A stretch of 37,573 bases of DNA from a virus, in the IMG/VR virus record IMGVR_UViG_3300031276_000009, positions 1 to 37,573 of that record, one strand, 5' to 3'. The notes beneath the pieces were generated by a model. It searched no databases. It saw only the letters and a list, made by a program, of their open reading frames with translations, and was not told the DNA's origin. The position numbers were made by a program, and so were the translations under genes. Shown here piece by piece: positions 7,196 through 15,471 of the stretch (position 1 is its first letter; the number at the start of each line of letters is the position of its first letter).

Positions 7196-8356
7196 ATGAG
7201 TATTAGGACACAATTATATAATAATCGCAAAACATTACGTGAAATGGATATGAATTATCCTAATGTATGGCACGTAGTACCTGCTATCACAACAACCGGA
7301 ACCGGCAAATCCTGGGAATCACCTTTCAAAACGATAGCCGAAGCGATCGCCGTTGCAACCGCTGGCGATACTATAAAGATATGGGGTGAAGTCAACGAAT
7401 CCGGTCTTGTACTTGCAGTCGAACTACATGTCAAGGGACAAAATACTTCCCGTAATCAAAATAATACATTATTGTATCCGGTTGACGCCGAACCAATTTT
7501 TATCGTAAAGGCACATCAGTGTTCTATTGAAAATATTGGTTTTGCACAGACCGAAGCTGCCCTTGCGATTCAGATCGGAGATACAGCAGGTCAAGCCTGG
7601 CACAAACTCCATATCAAAAATTGTAAGCTCGACGGCTGGGGAACCTCGACCGGAGCTATAGCATTAGGTGATCCGGCAATCGACGCCCCTGATATTCATA
7701 TCGAAAAGTGTCTTTTTCGTTCATTCAACGGGGACGTTATAGTCTCGAATATGACAAGGGGATTATTTGAAGATAATATAATCCATGTAGCTGCTAATTT
7801 TTCCGGAATTTCTCATGTGCCAAACGGAGGCGATAAACCGGATACCATCATACAAAACAATTTGATTAAAGGCGTTAATTCCGGAGATACTGGAATTGAA
7901 ATCGTAAATACTCCTAATCCTGATGCGTTAGTCGTGACCGGAAATAAAGTTTACAATTGTGAAACTGATATTACTTACATCAATACGCTAACAGGTGTTA
8001 GGGATAATATCTATAACCGTGATCTTTTGATTGAAGACACTTATGCGTATTTAAATGCGGGCGGTGTTCAGGATATTGTAGAAATTACCAACAGTCAAAG
8101 GGCGCTTGTTAGAAGTATTGCCATAGATTGTACTGAACTCACGCAAAATGGAACAATTGGTTTTTGGATGAAAATCGATACAACTAATTACAGGGAGGTG
8201 AAAACAACGGCATTTACAGTTGCAAGTGAAGATAGTGTCGGATGGATTATTAACCTCGTAGTTAATGCTGATTTTAAAATCACTTTTACGGAAGGTAGTG
8301 ATGAGGGGGCGGACAGAAGTTTGCCTTATGTTTTAAGTTATCAATTGTTAGAATAA
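7196..8356 (+). CDS. Right-handed beta-helix protein, probable virion surface protein
   Basis: A 386-aa protein. Residues 30-75 carry the lead-in typical of parallel beta-helix proteins (GTGKSWESPFKTIAEAIAVATAGDTIKIWG). About 80-260 shows repeated helix rungs (IENIGF, LHIKNCKLDG, IHIEKCLFRS, TIIQNNLIKG, LVVTGNKVYNC). About 270-386 looks like a separate beta-rich C-terminal domain. It has no signal peptide. It lies between the spanins and the head protease with its own promoter-like element and a strong ribosome-binding site, so a head fibre/decoration or a tailspike-type protein are both possible. No catalytic residues are assigned. Confidence 0.7.
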   Translation: MSIRTQLYNNRKTLREMDMNYPNVWHVVPAITTTGTGKSWESPFKTIAEAIAVATAGDTIKIWGEVNESGLVLAVELHVKGQNTSRNQNNTLLYPVDAEPIFIVKAHQCSIENIGFAQTEAALAIQIGDTAGQAWHKLHIKNCKLDGWGTSTGAIALGDPAIDAPDIHIEKCLFRSFNGDVIVSNMTRGLFEDNIIHVAANFSGISHVPNGGDKPDTIIQNNLIKGVNSGDTGIEIVNTPNPDALVVTGNKVYNCETDITYINTLTGVRDNIYNRDLLIEDTYAYLNAGGVQDIVEITNSQRALVRSIAIDCTELTQNGTIGFWMKIDTTNYREVKTTAFTVASEDSVGWIINLVVNADFKITFTEGSDEGADRSLPYVLSYQLLE

Positions 8357-8372
8357 AAGGGAGAATATTTTT

Positions 8373-9413
8373 TTGAAAACAATTATAATCGACGGCGTAA
8401 TAGGATGGGATGTTTACGCAAGATCAATAAGACGACAATTAGATGAAGCAAACGGAGATCAAGTCGAAATACATCTTGCTTCACCCGGCGGATTTGTATA
8501 TGACGGATTAGAAATGCATAATATAATCCGAGATTATAATTCAAATACAAATAAGGTAACTATTATTATCAAGGCACTCGCTGCGTCTATGGCAAGTTAT
8601 ATTTCCTTAGCAGTTCCAAAAAATCAGCGTTATGCGGAAGATAATGCCGTTTTTATGATTCATAACGTATGGGGTTTTTCCGTTGGTGATTATCGGGAAA
8701 TGAACAAAATAGGTAAATATTTTGAGGCATTAACCAACCTATTGGCGAAAGGCTATTCAAAATCATCAGGGAAAAAACTTGATGAAATAAGACAGCTAAT
8801 GGATGATGAGACTTGGTACTTTGGTGATGAGATTTATCAAAATGGATTTGTTTCTAAAATAATTGAACACGAAAAAAAGGAAGGAAATAATTATACCAGA
8901 GATGAATATTTATCATTATCAAAAAGTAATTTTGATAATATGATTTCTAATTTACAAAAACATAAAGATGAAGCAATAGAGGATTTATCTCGTGCCTCAG
9001 CTTTAATGACAATAAAATCAGAAATTAAAATCCCCGCATCTGCGGGCAATAATAATAATACGGAGGTAATTATGAATCTTGAACAACTCAAGAAAGATCA
9101 CCCCGAACTGTATGCCCAGGTAATTCAGATCGGGAAAGATGAAGAGTTTGACCGGGTAAGTGCCCATATAACAATGGGAGAGTCTGCAAACTCTCTTGAT
9201 ATTGCCGTTAAACACATCAAGGCAAAAACCGGATTTAATCAGGCAGTATCAGCTGAATATATGTCAGCCGGAATGAAAAATCAATCCTTGCAGAATCGTA
9301 AATCCGATGATGTAACCACGGGAGGGCAAGCTGACACCAACGATGACGAAGCCGATACGCAAGCTCTAACTCAAAATCTGCTCAAAAAACGGGGGGTAAA
9401 AAATGGGAAATAA
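8373..9413 (+). CDS. Prohead maturation protease (ClpP fold) with C-terminal scaffold
   Basis: A 346-aa lambda gpC-like protein. Residues 1-165 are a ClpP/S49-type serine protease: HLASPGGFVYDGLEMHN oxyanion region, catalytic Ser72 in ALAASMASY and His97 in MIHNVWG. A linker (about 170-230) leads to a C-terminal scaffold-like part (234-346) that is helical, then Asp/Gln-rich (TTGGQADTNDDEADTQ). The protease would trim scaffold and itself during head maturation. The start is TTG at 8373 with AAGGGAG 9 nt upstream. An internal ATG with GGAGGT lies at 9072. Its end overlaps the decoration gene by 11 nt. Confidence 0.9.
   Translation: MKTIIIDGVIGWDVYARSIRRQLDEANGDQVEIHLASPGGFVYDGLEMHNIIRDYNSNTNKVTIIIKALAASMASYISLAVPKNQRYAEDNAVFMIHNVWGFSVGDYREMNKIGKYFEALTNLLAKGYSKSSGKKLDEIRQLMDDETWYFGDEIYQNGFVSKIIEHEKKEGNNYTRDEYLSLSKSNFDNMISNLQKHKDEAIEDLSRASALMTIKSEIKIPASAGNNNNTEVIMNLEQLKKDHPELYAQVIQIGKDEEFDRVSAHITMGESANSLDIAVKHIKAKTGFNQAVSAEYMSAGMKNQSLQNRKSDDVTTGGQADTNDDEADTQALTQNLLKKRGVKNGK
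9072..9413 (+). CDS. Nested in-frame scaffold protein (Nu3-like)
   Basis: Inside the protease gene, in the same frame, GGAGGT at 9062-9067 lies 4 nt before an ATG at 9072, encoding 113 aa (MNLEQLKKDHPELYAQVIQIG...). The product is helical and acidic, as expected of a capsid scaffold. Lambda makes Nu3 the same way from the 3' end of gene C. The ribosome-binding site in the middle of a coding sequence, just after an Asn-rich linker, is strong evidence that the nested product is real. Confidence 0.8.
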   Translation: MNLEQLKKDHPELYAQVIQIGKDEEFDRVSAHITMGESANSLDIAVKHIKAKTGFNQAVSAEYMSAGMKNQSLQNRKSDDVTTGGQADTNDDEADTQALTQNLLKKRGVKNGK

Positions 9414-9807
9414 TACAGTAACTAATTTTTACCTCGGCGATGGTGTCAGAGCCGTAAAACACTCTGAACAAGGTGTATTAACATCGGCCGGAGCGGTAAC
9501 AACATATCGCCTCACTATTCTTGGCAGGATCACTGCCGATGGAAAATATGCCGTATATAATGTTGGTGACTCACCAGCAGGAACCGTCACGCCTGTCGCA
9601 GTATCTCTTTCCGAGGTAGTAGCCGACGGTGCCGGAGATGATCCGTTAGGTGTTATGCTTCAGGGCGAGGTTGATGAAGATAGTCTTATCATCCATGGGA
9701 GTGAAGCCGGTGTTGGAATTACCGACGCTATAAAGGATTCACTCAGAACATATGGCATAATGGTAGTGCCACGTACCGAGTGTAATGAGCTCGATAATCA
9801 AACATAA
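9403..9807 (+). CDS. Head decoration protein, lambda gpD-like
   Basis: A 134-aa protein between protease/scaffold and major capsid, the place of gene D in lambda. Its pattern (AGAVTTYRLTILGRITADGKYAVYN ... DPLGVMLQGEVDED ... AIKDSLRTYGIMVV) matches the gpD/HDPD type of trimeric decoration protein that clamps the expanded shell. GGGGGGT upstream, inside the protease gene, serves as ribosome-binding site. Length is slightly above lambda gpD (110 aa). Confidence 0.8.
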   Translation: MGNNTVTNFYLGDGVRAVKHSEQGVLTSAGAVTTYRLTILGRITADGKYAVYNVGDSPAGTVTPVAVSLSEVVADGAGDDPLGVMLQGEVDEDSLIIHGSEAGVGITDAIKDSLRTYGIMVVPRTECNELDNQT

Positions 9808-9822
9808 GGAAGGTGAACAAAC

Positions 9823-10914
9823 ATGGCAGCAGATAAAAGAACAGCTTACTTACAAGCTTATATTCAATTGGTATTATTCATACCATTTCTTTCAACATTT
9901 TTCAGGACAAATCCCAGGGATATTGTCAACGCTGAGTCGATGAAAATTGATATAAAAAGAGGGTCAAGAAAAATGGCCCCGGTTATATCTAATATTACTC
10001 AACGCGGCGGAAAAATCGAAAAAAGCCAATACACACAAAAAGAGTTCACACCACCTGTTGTAGCATTAGGTGGCGATTTCGCTCCAGGGGATCTGATAGA
10101 GAAAGTTTTCGGCGTAGATGAATATACATCAGCTGGTCAAGAATACATGGTCCAGCTTATGAACAATATAATGGATACCATGATGGAAATCGAAGGTCAG
10201 ATTAATCGAACGATTGAATATCAGGCAGCTCAAATATTACAGACTGGCGAAGTATATTTATATGATGATCAAGGTAATATAGCATATTCAATTGATTATT
10301 ATCCGAAAGCTACACACTTTCCAACGGTCACGATTCCATGGTCGGATGAAGATGCGGACCCCGATACCGACATTTCCAATCTTCTTAATGTTATACGTCA
10401 AGATGGAAAAGTAAAAATACGCAATATTATATTTGGCAAAACCGCACTTGATAATTATTTGCGAAACACAAAAGTTGACGATAAGTTTGATATTACCCGT
10501 ATCAATTCTGGAATATATGACCCCAGGGAAATTAACGATGATGTTAAGCTGTTAGGTGAATTACTTATAGGAACCGATCGTCTCATGGCTTATGTATATG
10601 AAGGATTATATGACCATCCCTCTACCGGAACCGTTACTGATTTTGTGGATCCGGAAAAAGTGATATTATTGCCCGACCCCGCCGGAATGAATGTTGATAT
10701 GCGAAAGACATATTGTCGAGTACCTACCGTAACGTCTCGCGATCCCCGTATTGATAGTATGGTCCCATCGACTTTAAATTTAGAAGATAGATCATATACG
10801 TTCCGGGCATGGGAAGATAAAGAAGCTGATGCTCTTAAAATTGAACTAAAAACAAGACCGTTACTCATTCCGGTTTCAATTGACGCATTTGGCTGTCTTA
10901 CAACAGAATTATAA
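9823..10914 (+). CDS. Major capsid protein, gpE family
   Basis: A 363-aa HK97-fold capsid protein of the lambda gpE type (gpE is 341 aa). Recognisable pieces are FFRTNPRDIVNAESMKIDIKRGSRKMAP in the N-terminal arm, GGDFAPGDLIEKVFG, the long spine-like helix around EYMVQLMNNIMDTMMEIEGQINRTIEYQAAQILQTG, and the C-terminal RDPRIDSMVPSTLNLEDRSYTFRAWEDKEADALKIELKTRPLLIPVSIDAFGC. AAGGAAGGTG precedes the ATG. It stands directly after the decoration gene, as in lambda. Confidence 0.93.
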   Translation: MAADKRTAYLQAYIQLVLFIPFLSTFFRTNPRDIVNAESMKIDIKRGSRKMAPVISNITQRGGKIEKSQYTQKEFTPPVVALGGDFAPGDLIEKVFGVDEYTSAGQEYMVQLMNNIMDTMMEIEGQINRTIEYQAAQILQTGEVYLYDDQGNIAYSIDYYPKATHFPTVTIPWSDEDADPDTDISNLLNVIRQDGKVKIRNIIFGKTALDNYLRNTKVDDKFDITRINSGIYDPREINDDVKLLGELLIGTDRLMAYVYEGLYDHPSTGTVTDFVDPEKVILLPDPAGMNVDMRKTYCRVPTVTSRDPRIDSMVPSTLNLEDRSYTFRAWEDKEADALKIELKTRPLLIPVSIDAFGCLTTEL

Positions 10915-10924
10915 GGAGAAAACT

Positions 10925-11287
10925 ATGAAAACATATATATTAAAACCAGGTAGAGCAATATCCACCGCAAAAGGAATAATCGGACCACCAGCAGATCCGA
11001 AAAATCCCACCGAAAAAGAGCTTGTCACAGAAAAGAATTTCAAGAAAAATGGAGCCTCAATAATCAACATCCTATTAGCGCGTGAGAATTGTCCAATCGA
11101 ACTTTTCGAAAAACCGGAAACGAAAAGCGCCGATGAACTCATGAAAGAGTTGGGCAAAATGGTTAAGAAATCCGAAACCGATGAAAACGAAAAAACGGAA
11201 GAATCAAAAGAGACATCCGAAAAAGAACCAACCGAGAAAAAACCCGATGAAAAATCAACACCATCTGTCGGAGCTAAGAGAAAATAA
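10925..11287 (+). CDS. Small head/neck protein with charged tail, unknown
   Basis: A 120-aa protein. ATG 10925 is chosen because AAGGAG lies 6 nt upstream; a longer reading back into the capsid gene has no support. Residues 1-60 look folded (TYILKPGRAISTAKGIIGPP...NFKKNGASIINILLARENCP), and residues 70-120 are a disordered Lys/Glu/Ser/Thr tail. It holds the place of lambda FI, a packaging accessory that also has a charged region, but I see no clear sequence link. It overlaps the next gene by 1 nt. Confidence 0.6.
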   Translation: MKTYILKPGRAISTAKGIIGPPADPKNPTEKELVTEKNFKKNGASIINILLARENCPIELFEKPETKSADELMKELGKMVKKSETDENEKTEESKETSEKEPTEKKPDEKSTPSVGAKRK

Positions 11288-11643
11288 TGAATCTTAATGA
11301 CATCGCCGAATCCGATCTTGATTTCACACTCGAAGATACAGAGACCGGATTCGGTGTTGATCTAATTTTTTTAGACAGCGAAAGCGAGGAAGTAATAATC
11401 CCATGTAAAACGACTGACATAAGTTATTTTATTGATCCCGAAACAGGCCAGGGAGTCGAATCGAGAACGATAGAAATTACCGGACGCATCACAACATTTG
11501 CGAATAACGATGTTTCACCCGTGAAAGGCGCTATTGTCAAATATTATGATACAAATGATAATCTGTACAAATCATGTATCAGACAGATAATGCCCGATAG
11601 AAAAATAGGCATCCTTAAAATAATTTTAGAGGCGAGAACGTGA
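11287..11643 (+). CDS. Head-tail connector protein (FII-like position)
   Basis: A 118-aa, beta-rich protein (GFGVDLIFLDSESEEVIIPCKTTDISYFIDPETGQGVESRTIEITGRITTF). Size, predicted beta-barrel character and place after the capsid agree with head-completion/connector proteins such as lambda gpFII. Its stop overlaps the next start (GTGA). The assignment is by gene order and general fold, with no specific motif. Confidence 0.55.
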   Translation: MNLNDIAESDLDFTLEDTETGFGVDLIFLDSESEEVIIPCKTTDISYFIDPETGQGVESRTIEITGRITTFANNDVSPVKGAIVKYYDTNDNLYKSCIRQIMPDRKIGILKIILEART

Positions 11644-12299
11644 GCGCAAAAATTACAACACTAATAAACAAACAAGACTCAAACGAAATAATAAGAGATC
11701 AAATAGCCGCCATACTCGCAATCGAAGTTGCAAATCAAAGAGCACTCGCAACTATCGAAGAACTCAACCCGGATAATTTTTCCTTTTCGGTGTATATAGA
11801 GCAGTCGAAGCCTTGGAAATCTTCTGAAATGCCACTTGTAAATATCGTTTTTGATAACGATAGATTCGACAACAAAAACTCAGATATAATTGACAGGCAG
11901 CGTGCAACCGGCACTTTTTTCATAGATTGTTATGCGCATAAAACAACAACCGATGATAATTCAGGCGATGAACTATCAAGCAGGGAAGCCGACAGAATAG
12001 CAAGATTAGTACGTAATATAATTATGGCCGGTGAATATACTTATTTGTGTTTAGGTACCAGAGAATATCCATCAGGCGGAATTGTTTCTCGACGTTATAT
12101 TCCAAGACGCGAAAAGTTTCAACCTGATACAAGAAACGAGGCTTATGAAAATATTATTGCCTGTAGGCTAACGGTCGAAGTAGATTATGATGAATTCAGC
12201 CCACAAGCTGAAACATTAGATTTTGAACTATTAATCAATTCTTGCAAAAGAGACGACGAAAAAGTATATTTTGCAACTGAATATGATATGACAGAATAG
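11640..12299 (+). CDS. Tail terminator/completion protein, Mu neck-gene type
   Basis: A 219-aa protein just before the sheath gene, where contractile-tail phages keep the tail terminator. The central part (MPLVNIVFDNDRFD ... ATGTFFIDCYAHKTT ... ADRIARLVRNIIMAGEYTYLCLG ... ACRLTVEVDYDEFSP) has the alternating strand/helix pattern of terminator proteins that cap the tube and join the head. It starts with GTG at 11640 overlapping the upstream stop. Function is inferred from position and fold pattern. Confidence 0.6.
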   Translation: MSAKITTLINKQDSNEIIRDQIAAILAIEVANQRALATIEELNPDNFSFSVYIEQSKPWKSSEMPLVNIVFDNDRFDNKNSDIIDRQRATGTFFIDCYAHKTTTDDNSGDELSSREADRIARLVRNIIMAGEYTYLCLGTREYPSGGIVSRRYIPRREKFQPDTRNEAYENIIACRLTVEVDYDEFSPQAETLDFELLINSCKRDDEKVYFATEYDMTE

Positions 12300-12309
12300 G
12301 AGGTATATT

Positions 12310-13776
12310 ATGTCAATTCCAGTGTCAGCAGTTGCCCGTGTAGTGGGTATTAATATCGAATATAAAAATGCAAATCTCGGTCAGGCGTTATTTCTTCCTC
12401 AAAGAATTGCCATCATAGGGCAAGGAAATACCGCAAGTACATATGCTACCACAAAAAAAGTAGTATTATCAGAAAATGAAGCAGCAGAGACATATGGTTA
12501 CGGATCTCCTATTCATTTAGCGTGTCGTCAATTACTTCCCGCAAACGGAAATGGCATCAAAGGCATTCCCGTAACAATCTACCCACTTGAAGATGATGGA
12601 AGTGGTGTGGCAGCCGACGGAACTATAGACGCAACTGGAACCGCATCAGCCCAAGGCGGCGGATATGTCTATATAGGTGGTGTCAAATCAGAACAGATTG
12701 TAATACCAGACTTGGCAACCGCAGCAGAAGCATTAGCACTCGTAAAGGCTGCAATAGATGCAGTACTCCATATGCCGGCAACAACGGGCACAATAGAGGC
12801 CGACTCACTTCCCTTAGATGCAAAATGGGCCGGAGAATCATCTAATGATATAACAATCGATATTTCAGAGTTAGTCTGCGATGGTCTTACGTTCTCAATC
12901 ACAGCCTTTGCATCCGGAGCCGCTAATCCTGATGTTCAAGATGCACTCGATATTATGGAAACATGGGAAACACTCATACTTAATTGCATGAATTATGACG
13001 ATTCAGATACAAACGCCTTATATCACGCTTTTGGTGAAGCAAGATGGGCCCAGGAAGTGAAAAAACCCGTAATGGTTGCAACAGGATGTGTTGATAATTA
13101 TGCAACTCGAACGGCCGTAACCGATGCGGATAAAACCAACAGAACTATGTTTCTTATTCAGTCAACAGCGTCACGTGAATTACCTTTTGTAATTGCAGCC
13201 CAGGGGCTTGTTAACGACATAGCTCAAAAAATGAATGATAAGCCAGCACATAATTACGTTGGTACTCTTGAAGGTTTACAAGCCGGTGCCGATATAGTCC
13301 AGGAAAATTACACGGTAAGAGATGCAGCTGTAAAACTTGGAGCGTCGACAAACATAAAAGTAGGTGAGCTTGCAGTATTATCTGATATTGTGACTTTTTA
13401 TCATCCTGCAGGGGAAACACCGCCTGCTTATCGTTATCCTGTCGATATTTGTAGACTTCAGCAAATCGTATTTAATCTCGACATAATACAGGAAGTATTT
13501 AGAGGTAGACCACTTCTCCCGGATGATACCCCGACAAACGATCCCGATGCAGTACAACCCAAAATGGTTGCAACCGTATTGTCAAATCTTGCTGATTCAT
13601 TAGCATCCGGGCGATCTGCGATCTTAGCAGAATCAGCATTCACAAAAACAAATATGACAGTAGAAATTGATTCACTCAATCCGAAAAGAATCAATACGGT
13701 TTTTCCCGTCAAGCTTTCCGGTAATGTCGAGGTTAATTCTACCGATGTTTATTTTAGTTTTAATTTTGGAAATTAA
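12310..13776 (+). CDS. Contractile tail sheath protein, Mu gpL-like
   Basis: A 488-aa sheath subunit. The opening (VARVVGINIEYKNANLGQALFLPQRIAIIGQGN) and core (PVMVATGCVDNYATRTAVTDADKTNRTMFLIQSTASRELPFVIAAQGLVND) are typical of Mu-like sheaths. The C-terminal region (SAILAESAFTKTNMTVEIDSLNPKRINTVFPVKLSGNVEVNSTDVYFSFNFG) is the conserved part that binds neighbouring subunits and the tube. A strong AGGAGGT lies before the ATG. The gene shows that the tail is contractile (myovirus morphology). Confidence 0.93.
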   Translation: MSIPVSAVARVVGINIEYKNANLGQALFLPQRIAIIGQGNTASTYATTKKVVLSENEAAETYGYGSPIHLACRQLLPANGNGIKGIPVTIYPLEDDGSGVAADGTIDATGTASAQGGGYVYIGGVKSEQIVIPDLATAAEALALVKAAIDAVLHMPATTGTIEADSLPLDAKWAGESSNDITIDISELVCDGLTFSITAFASGAANPDVQDALDIMETWETLILNCMNYDDSDTNALYHAFGEARWAQEVKKPVMVATGCVDNYATRTAVTDADKTNRTMFLIQSTASRELPFVIAAQGLVNDIAQKMNDKPAHNYVGTLEGLQAGADIVQENYTVRDAAVKLGASTNIKVGELAVLSDIVTFYHPAGETPPAYRYPVDICRLQQIVFNLDIIQEVFRGRPLLPDDTPTNDPDAVQPKMVATVLSNLADSLASGRSAILAESAFTKTNMTVEIDSLNPKRINTVFPVKLSGNVEVNSTDVYFSFNFGN

Positions 13777-13791
13777 GAAAGGAGTATATAT

Positions 13792-14175
13792 ATGGCAACA
13801 GGCGGACCACTTGAAAGCGTAACTTTGAACAATCGCAGATTTCCCGTAGACGGTGAAGTCAATGCTATGATTTCTTTGCCAGGTTTTATAAATGAGGTTA
13901 AGCCAAACGGAGATTTTCAAAGTTTTAGAATAATCAAAACCGCAAAATCAGGAAAGGCAAAATCGATACCGATCATAATAGATAATGCTCGTGGTGATAC
14001 CGAGTTTATCCAAGAAATAATGGATTCACTTGAACCCGTGCCTTTTTTTGCTACCGAAACAGACGGAACTGTCTGGGAAGGCAGCGTCATGATTGTCGGC
14101 GATCCTGAAAAATCTACAAAAGAAGCAACCATGGAAATTGAAATCCACGGCATCATAAAAAGACAAGGGGTATAA
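13792..14175 (+). CDS. Tail tube protein, Mu gpM-like
   Basis: A 127-aa protein directly after the sheath gene, the conserved order in contractile tails. The pattern VTLNNRRFPVDGEVNAMISLPGFINEVKPNGDFQSFRIIKTAKSGK ... EFIQEIMDSLEPVPFFATETDGTVWEGSVMIVGDPEKSTKEATMEIEIHG matches Mu-type tube proteins. It polymerises into the inner tube through which DNA passes. AAAGGAG precedes the ATG. Confidence 0.85.
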   Translation: MATGGPLESVTLNNRRFPVDGEVNAMISLPGFINEVKPNGDFQSFRIIKTAKSGKAKSIPIIIDNARGDTEFIQEIMDSLEPVPFFATETDGTVWEGSVMIVGDPEKSTKEATMEIEIHGIIKRQGV

Positions 14176-14177
14176 AA

Positions 14178-14618
14178 ATGTTTGATAAAAACGATAATAA
14201 GAAAAATAAAATTGATCGTGAAACAGCTACCGATTCCTTCAAATTGTTTTGCGAGGATTGGGAAATAGACTGTGATGAGTCTGGAATGAGCCAGGATGAT
14301 AAAATTGATTTCAATTCTCAAAAAGCAAAGATTGTAAACGCAATCATGAAAGGCCGCATGATTTACGATGCTGGCGTTCTTAAATATTTTATAAGCGAAA
14401 AATCAGGCGATAAATTACAGGGAAAAGAAATATTAATCACACGTCCCAAAGGTGCCGCCTATATGGAAATGGACCGGTTCAAAGAAAAGGAAGGTGTCCA
14501 CAAAACCTATGCGGTACTCGCTGCTATGACTGGCCAAGATCAATCATTTTACGCAAAATTGGACGGTATTGATCTTAAACCCTTCATGGCAGTGGTCACT
14601 CTTTTTTTAGCAGGTTGA
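14178..14618 (+). CDS. Tail assembly chaperone, zero-frame product
   Basis: A 146-aa helical protein between tube and tape measure, the place of tail assembly chaperones (lambda gpG, Mu gp41). Near its 3' end is the slippery heptamer T TTT TTA (14603-14609) in the correct frame. Slippage there joins the first 144 codons to 70 codons of the -1 frame, giving a product of about 214 aa that ends at 14821. Such proteins coat the tape measure during tube assembly. AAGGGG lies upstream of the ATG. Confidence 0.85.
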   Translation: MFDKNDNKKNKIDRETATDSFKLFCEDWEIDCDESGMSQDDKIDFNSQKAKIVNAIMKGRMIYDAGVLKYFISEKSGDKLQGKEILITRPKGAAYMEMDRFKEKEGVHKTYAVLAAMTGQDQSFYAKLDGIDLKPFMAVVTLFLAG

Positions 14619-14636
14619 AGCAAGAAATTGCTTCAA
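14603..14636 (+). other. Programmed -1 ribosomal frameshift signal
   Basis: The heptamer T TTT TTA (14603-14609) is in zero frame. It is followed by a 5-nt spacer (GCAGG) and a perfect 9-bp hairpin, TTGAAGCAA (14615-14623) with TTGCTTCAA (14628-14636), closed by a GAAA tetraloop. All three parts match the textbook bacterial -1 frameshift layout. The zero-frame stop TGA (14616-14618) lies in the stem, and the -1 frame stays open to 14821. Confidence 0.9.
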
Positions 14637-14821
14637 ACGGACAAAGAAAAATAGTTTACGGAATATCTGGAATAGTAATACAAATATTACAGATATGTAC
14701 TGATTATAATGGACTACCGGATATTAAGGCTATGGAAATATGGGAAATTCAATTTTTTTACAAACCGTTAATTCCTCAGTTAATAGAATATCAAAAAAAT
14801 GCTATAAATGCGAAAAAATAA
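14615..14821 (+). CDS. Tail assembly chaperone, -1 frame extension (gpT/gp42-like)
   Basis: An open frame that begins at the zero-frame stop (TTGA overlap) and is reached by -1 frameshifting at 14609. It encodes ...EIASNGQRKIVYGISGIVIQILQICTDYNGLPDIKAMEIWEIQFFYKPLIPQLIEYQKNAINAKK. The segment KAMEIWEIQFFYKPLIPQLIEYQK looks like the C-terminal part of Mu-type chaperone fusions. As a free ORF it has only a TTG start and no convincing ribosome-binding site, so expression as a fusion is much more likely. The last 82 nt overlap the HNH gene. Confidence 0.8.
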   Translation: MKQEIASNGQRKIVYGISGIVIQILQICTDYNGLPDIKAMEIWEIQFFYKPLIPQLIEYQKNAINAKK

Positions 14822-15471
14822 AACAGTTAATTTATTTTAATAAAAAAAAATGCAATAAAGATGGATTTGATAATATATGCAAAGAATGTAAAAAAAAAGA
14901 AAATGAAATATATAGAAAAGAAAATCAAAAATATTTTAATAATTATTTAAAAAATTATAGATTTAATAATCCTAATTATATGAAAAATTGGTATGATAAA
15001 AATAAAAATGAATTTAATGAAAAGGTTAATAAAAAGAAAAGAAACAATAGAGATATAATAAGAGATAAGGAACGTATATATAGAAAAAACAATAGAGAAC
15101 AATTTAATAAAAGATGTAGAGAATATAATAAAAAAAGAAAAAAAATTGACCCTGATTTCAAATTAAGAGTTTTATTACGACATCGTTTATATCTTGCAAT
15201 AAAAAAAGATTGCAAGAAGACATCTGCAATTAATTTACTTGGATGTTCAATTCTGTTTTTAAAAAAATATTTAGAATTGTTATTCCAATATGGAATGACA
15301 TGGAAAAATCACGGAGAATGGCATATAGATCACATCAAACCATGTGCATCTTTTGATTTAACCAAAGAGTCAGAGCAAAAAAAATGTTTTCATTATACAA
15401 ATCTTCAACCACTTTGGGCGAAAGATAATCTTACAAAAGGAGCTTCTTCTTGGCCAGTCGATACTCGATAG
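14740..15471 (+). CDS. HNH homing endonuclease with N-terminal zinc ribbon
   Basis: Residues 21-50 hold a CxxC...CxxC zinc ribbon (C21, C24, C47, C50). Residues 55-140 are Lys/Asn-rich helices, probably for DNA binding. Residues 163-235 are an HNH domain: INLLGCS, GMTWKNHGEWHIDHIKPC (H195, D197, H198), HYTNLQPLWAKDN (N221, N230). This matches free-standing phage homing nucleases that cut intronless alleles and spread by repair. The gene is far richer in A than its neighbours, a sign of separate origin. The true start may lie after 14740 and before C21 (near 14800). Its 3' end contains the ribosome-binding site and start of the tape measure gene. Confidence 0.88.
   Translation: MGNSIFLQTVNSSVNRISKKCYKCEKIKQLIYFNKKKCNKDGFDNICKECKKKENEIYRKENQKYFNNYLKNYRFNNPNYMKNWYDKNKNEFNEKVNKKKRNNRDIIRDKERIYRKNNREQFNKRCREYNKKRKKIDPDFKLRVLLRHRLYLAIKKDCKKTSAINLLGCSILFLKKYLELLFQYGMTWKNHGEWHIDHIKPCASFDLTKESEQKKCFHYTNLQPLWAKDNLTKGASSWPVDTR

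Noticed and set aside
10880-10924. Longer N-terminus for the gene after the capsid
   Set aside because: It would lie inside the capsid gene; the ATG at 10925 has AAGGAG at correct distance.
14615-15450. Group I intron carrying the HNH gene
   Set aside because: The chaperone extension reaches its own stop and the tape measure gene is intact with its own start, so no exon is interrupted; the nuclease is free-standing.
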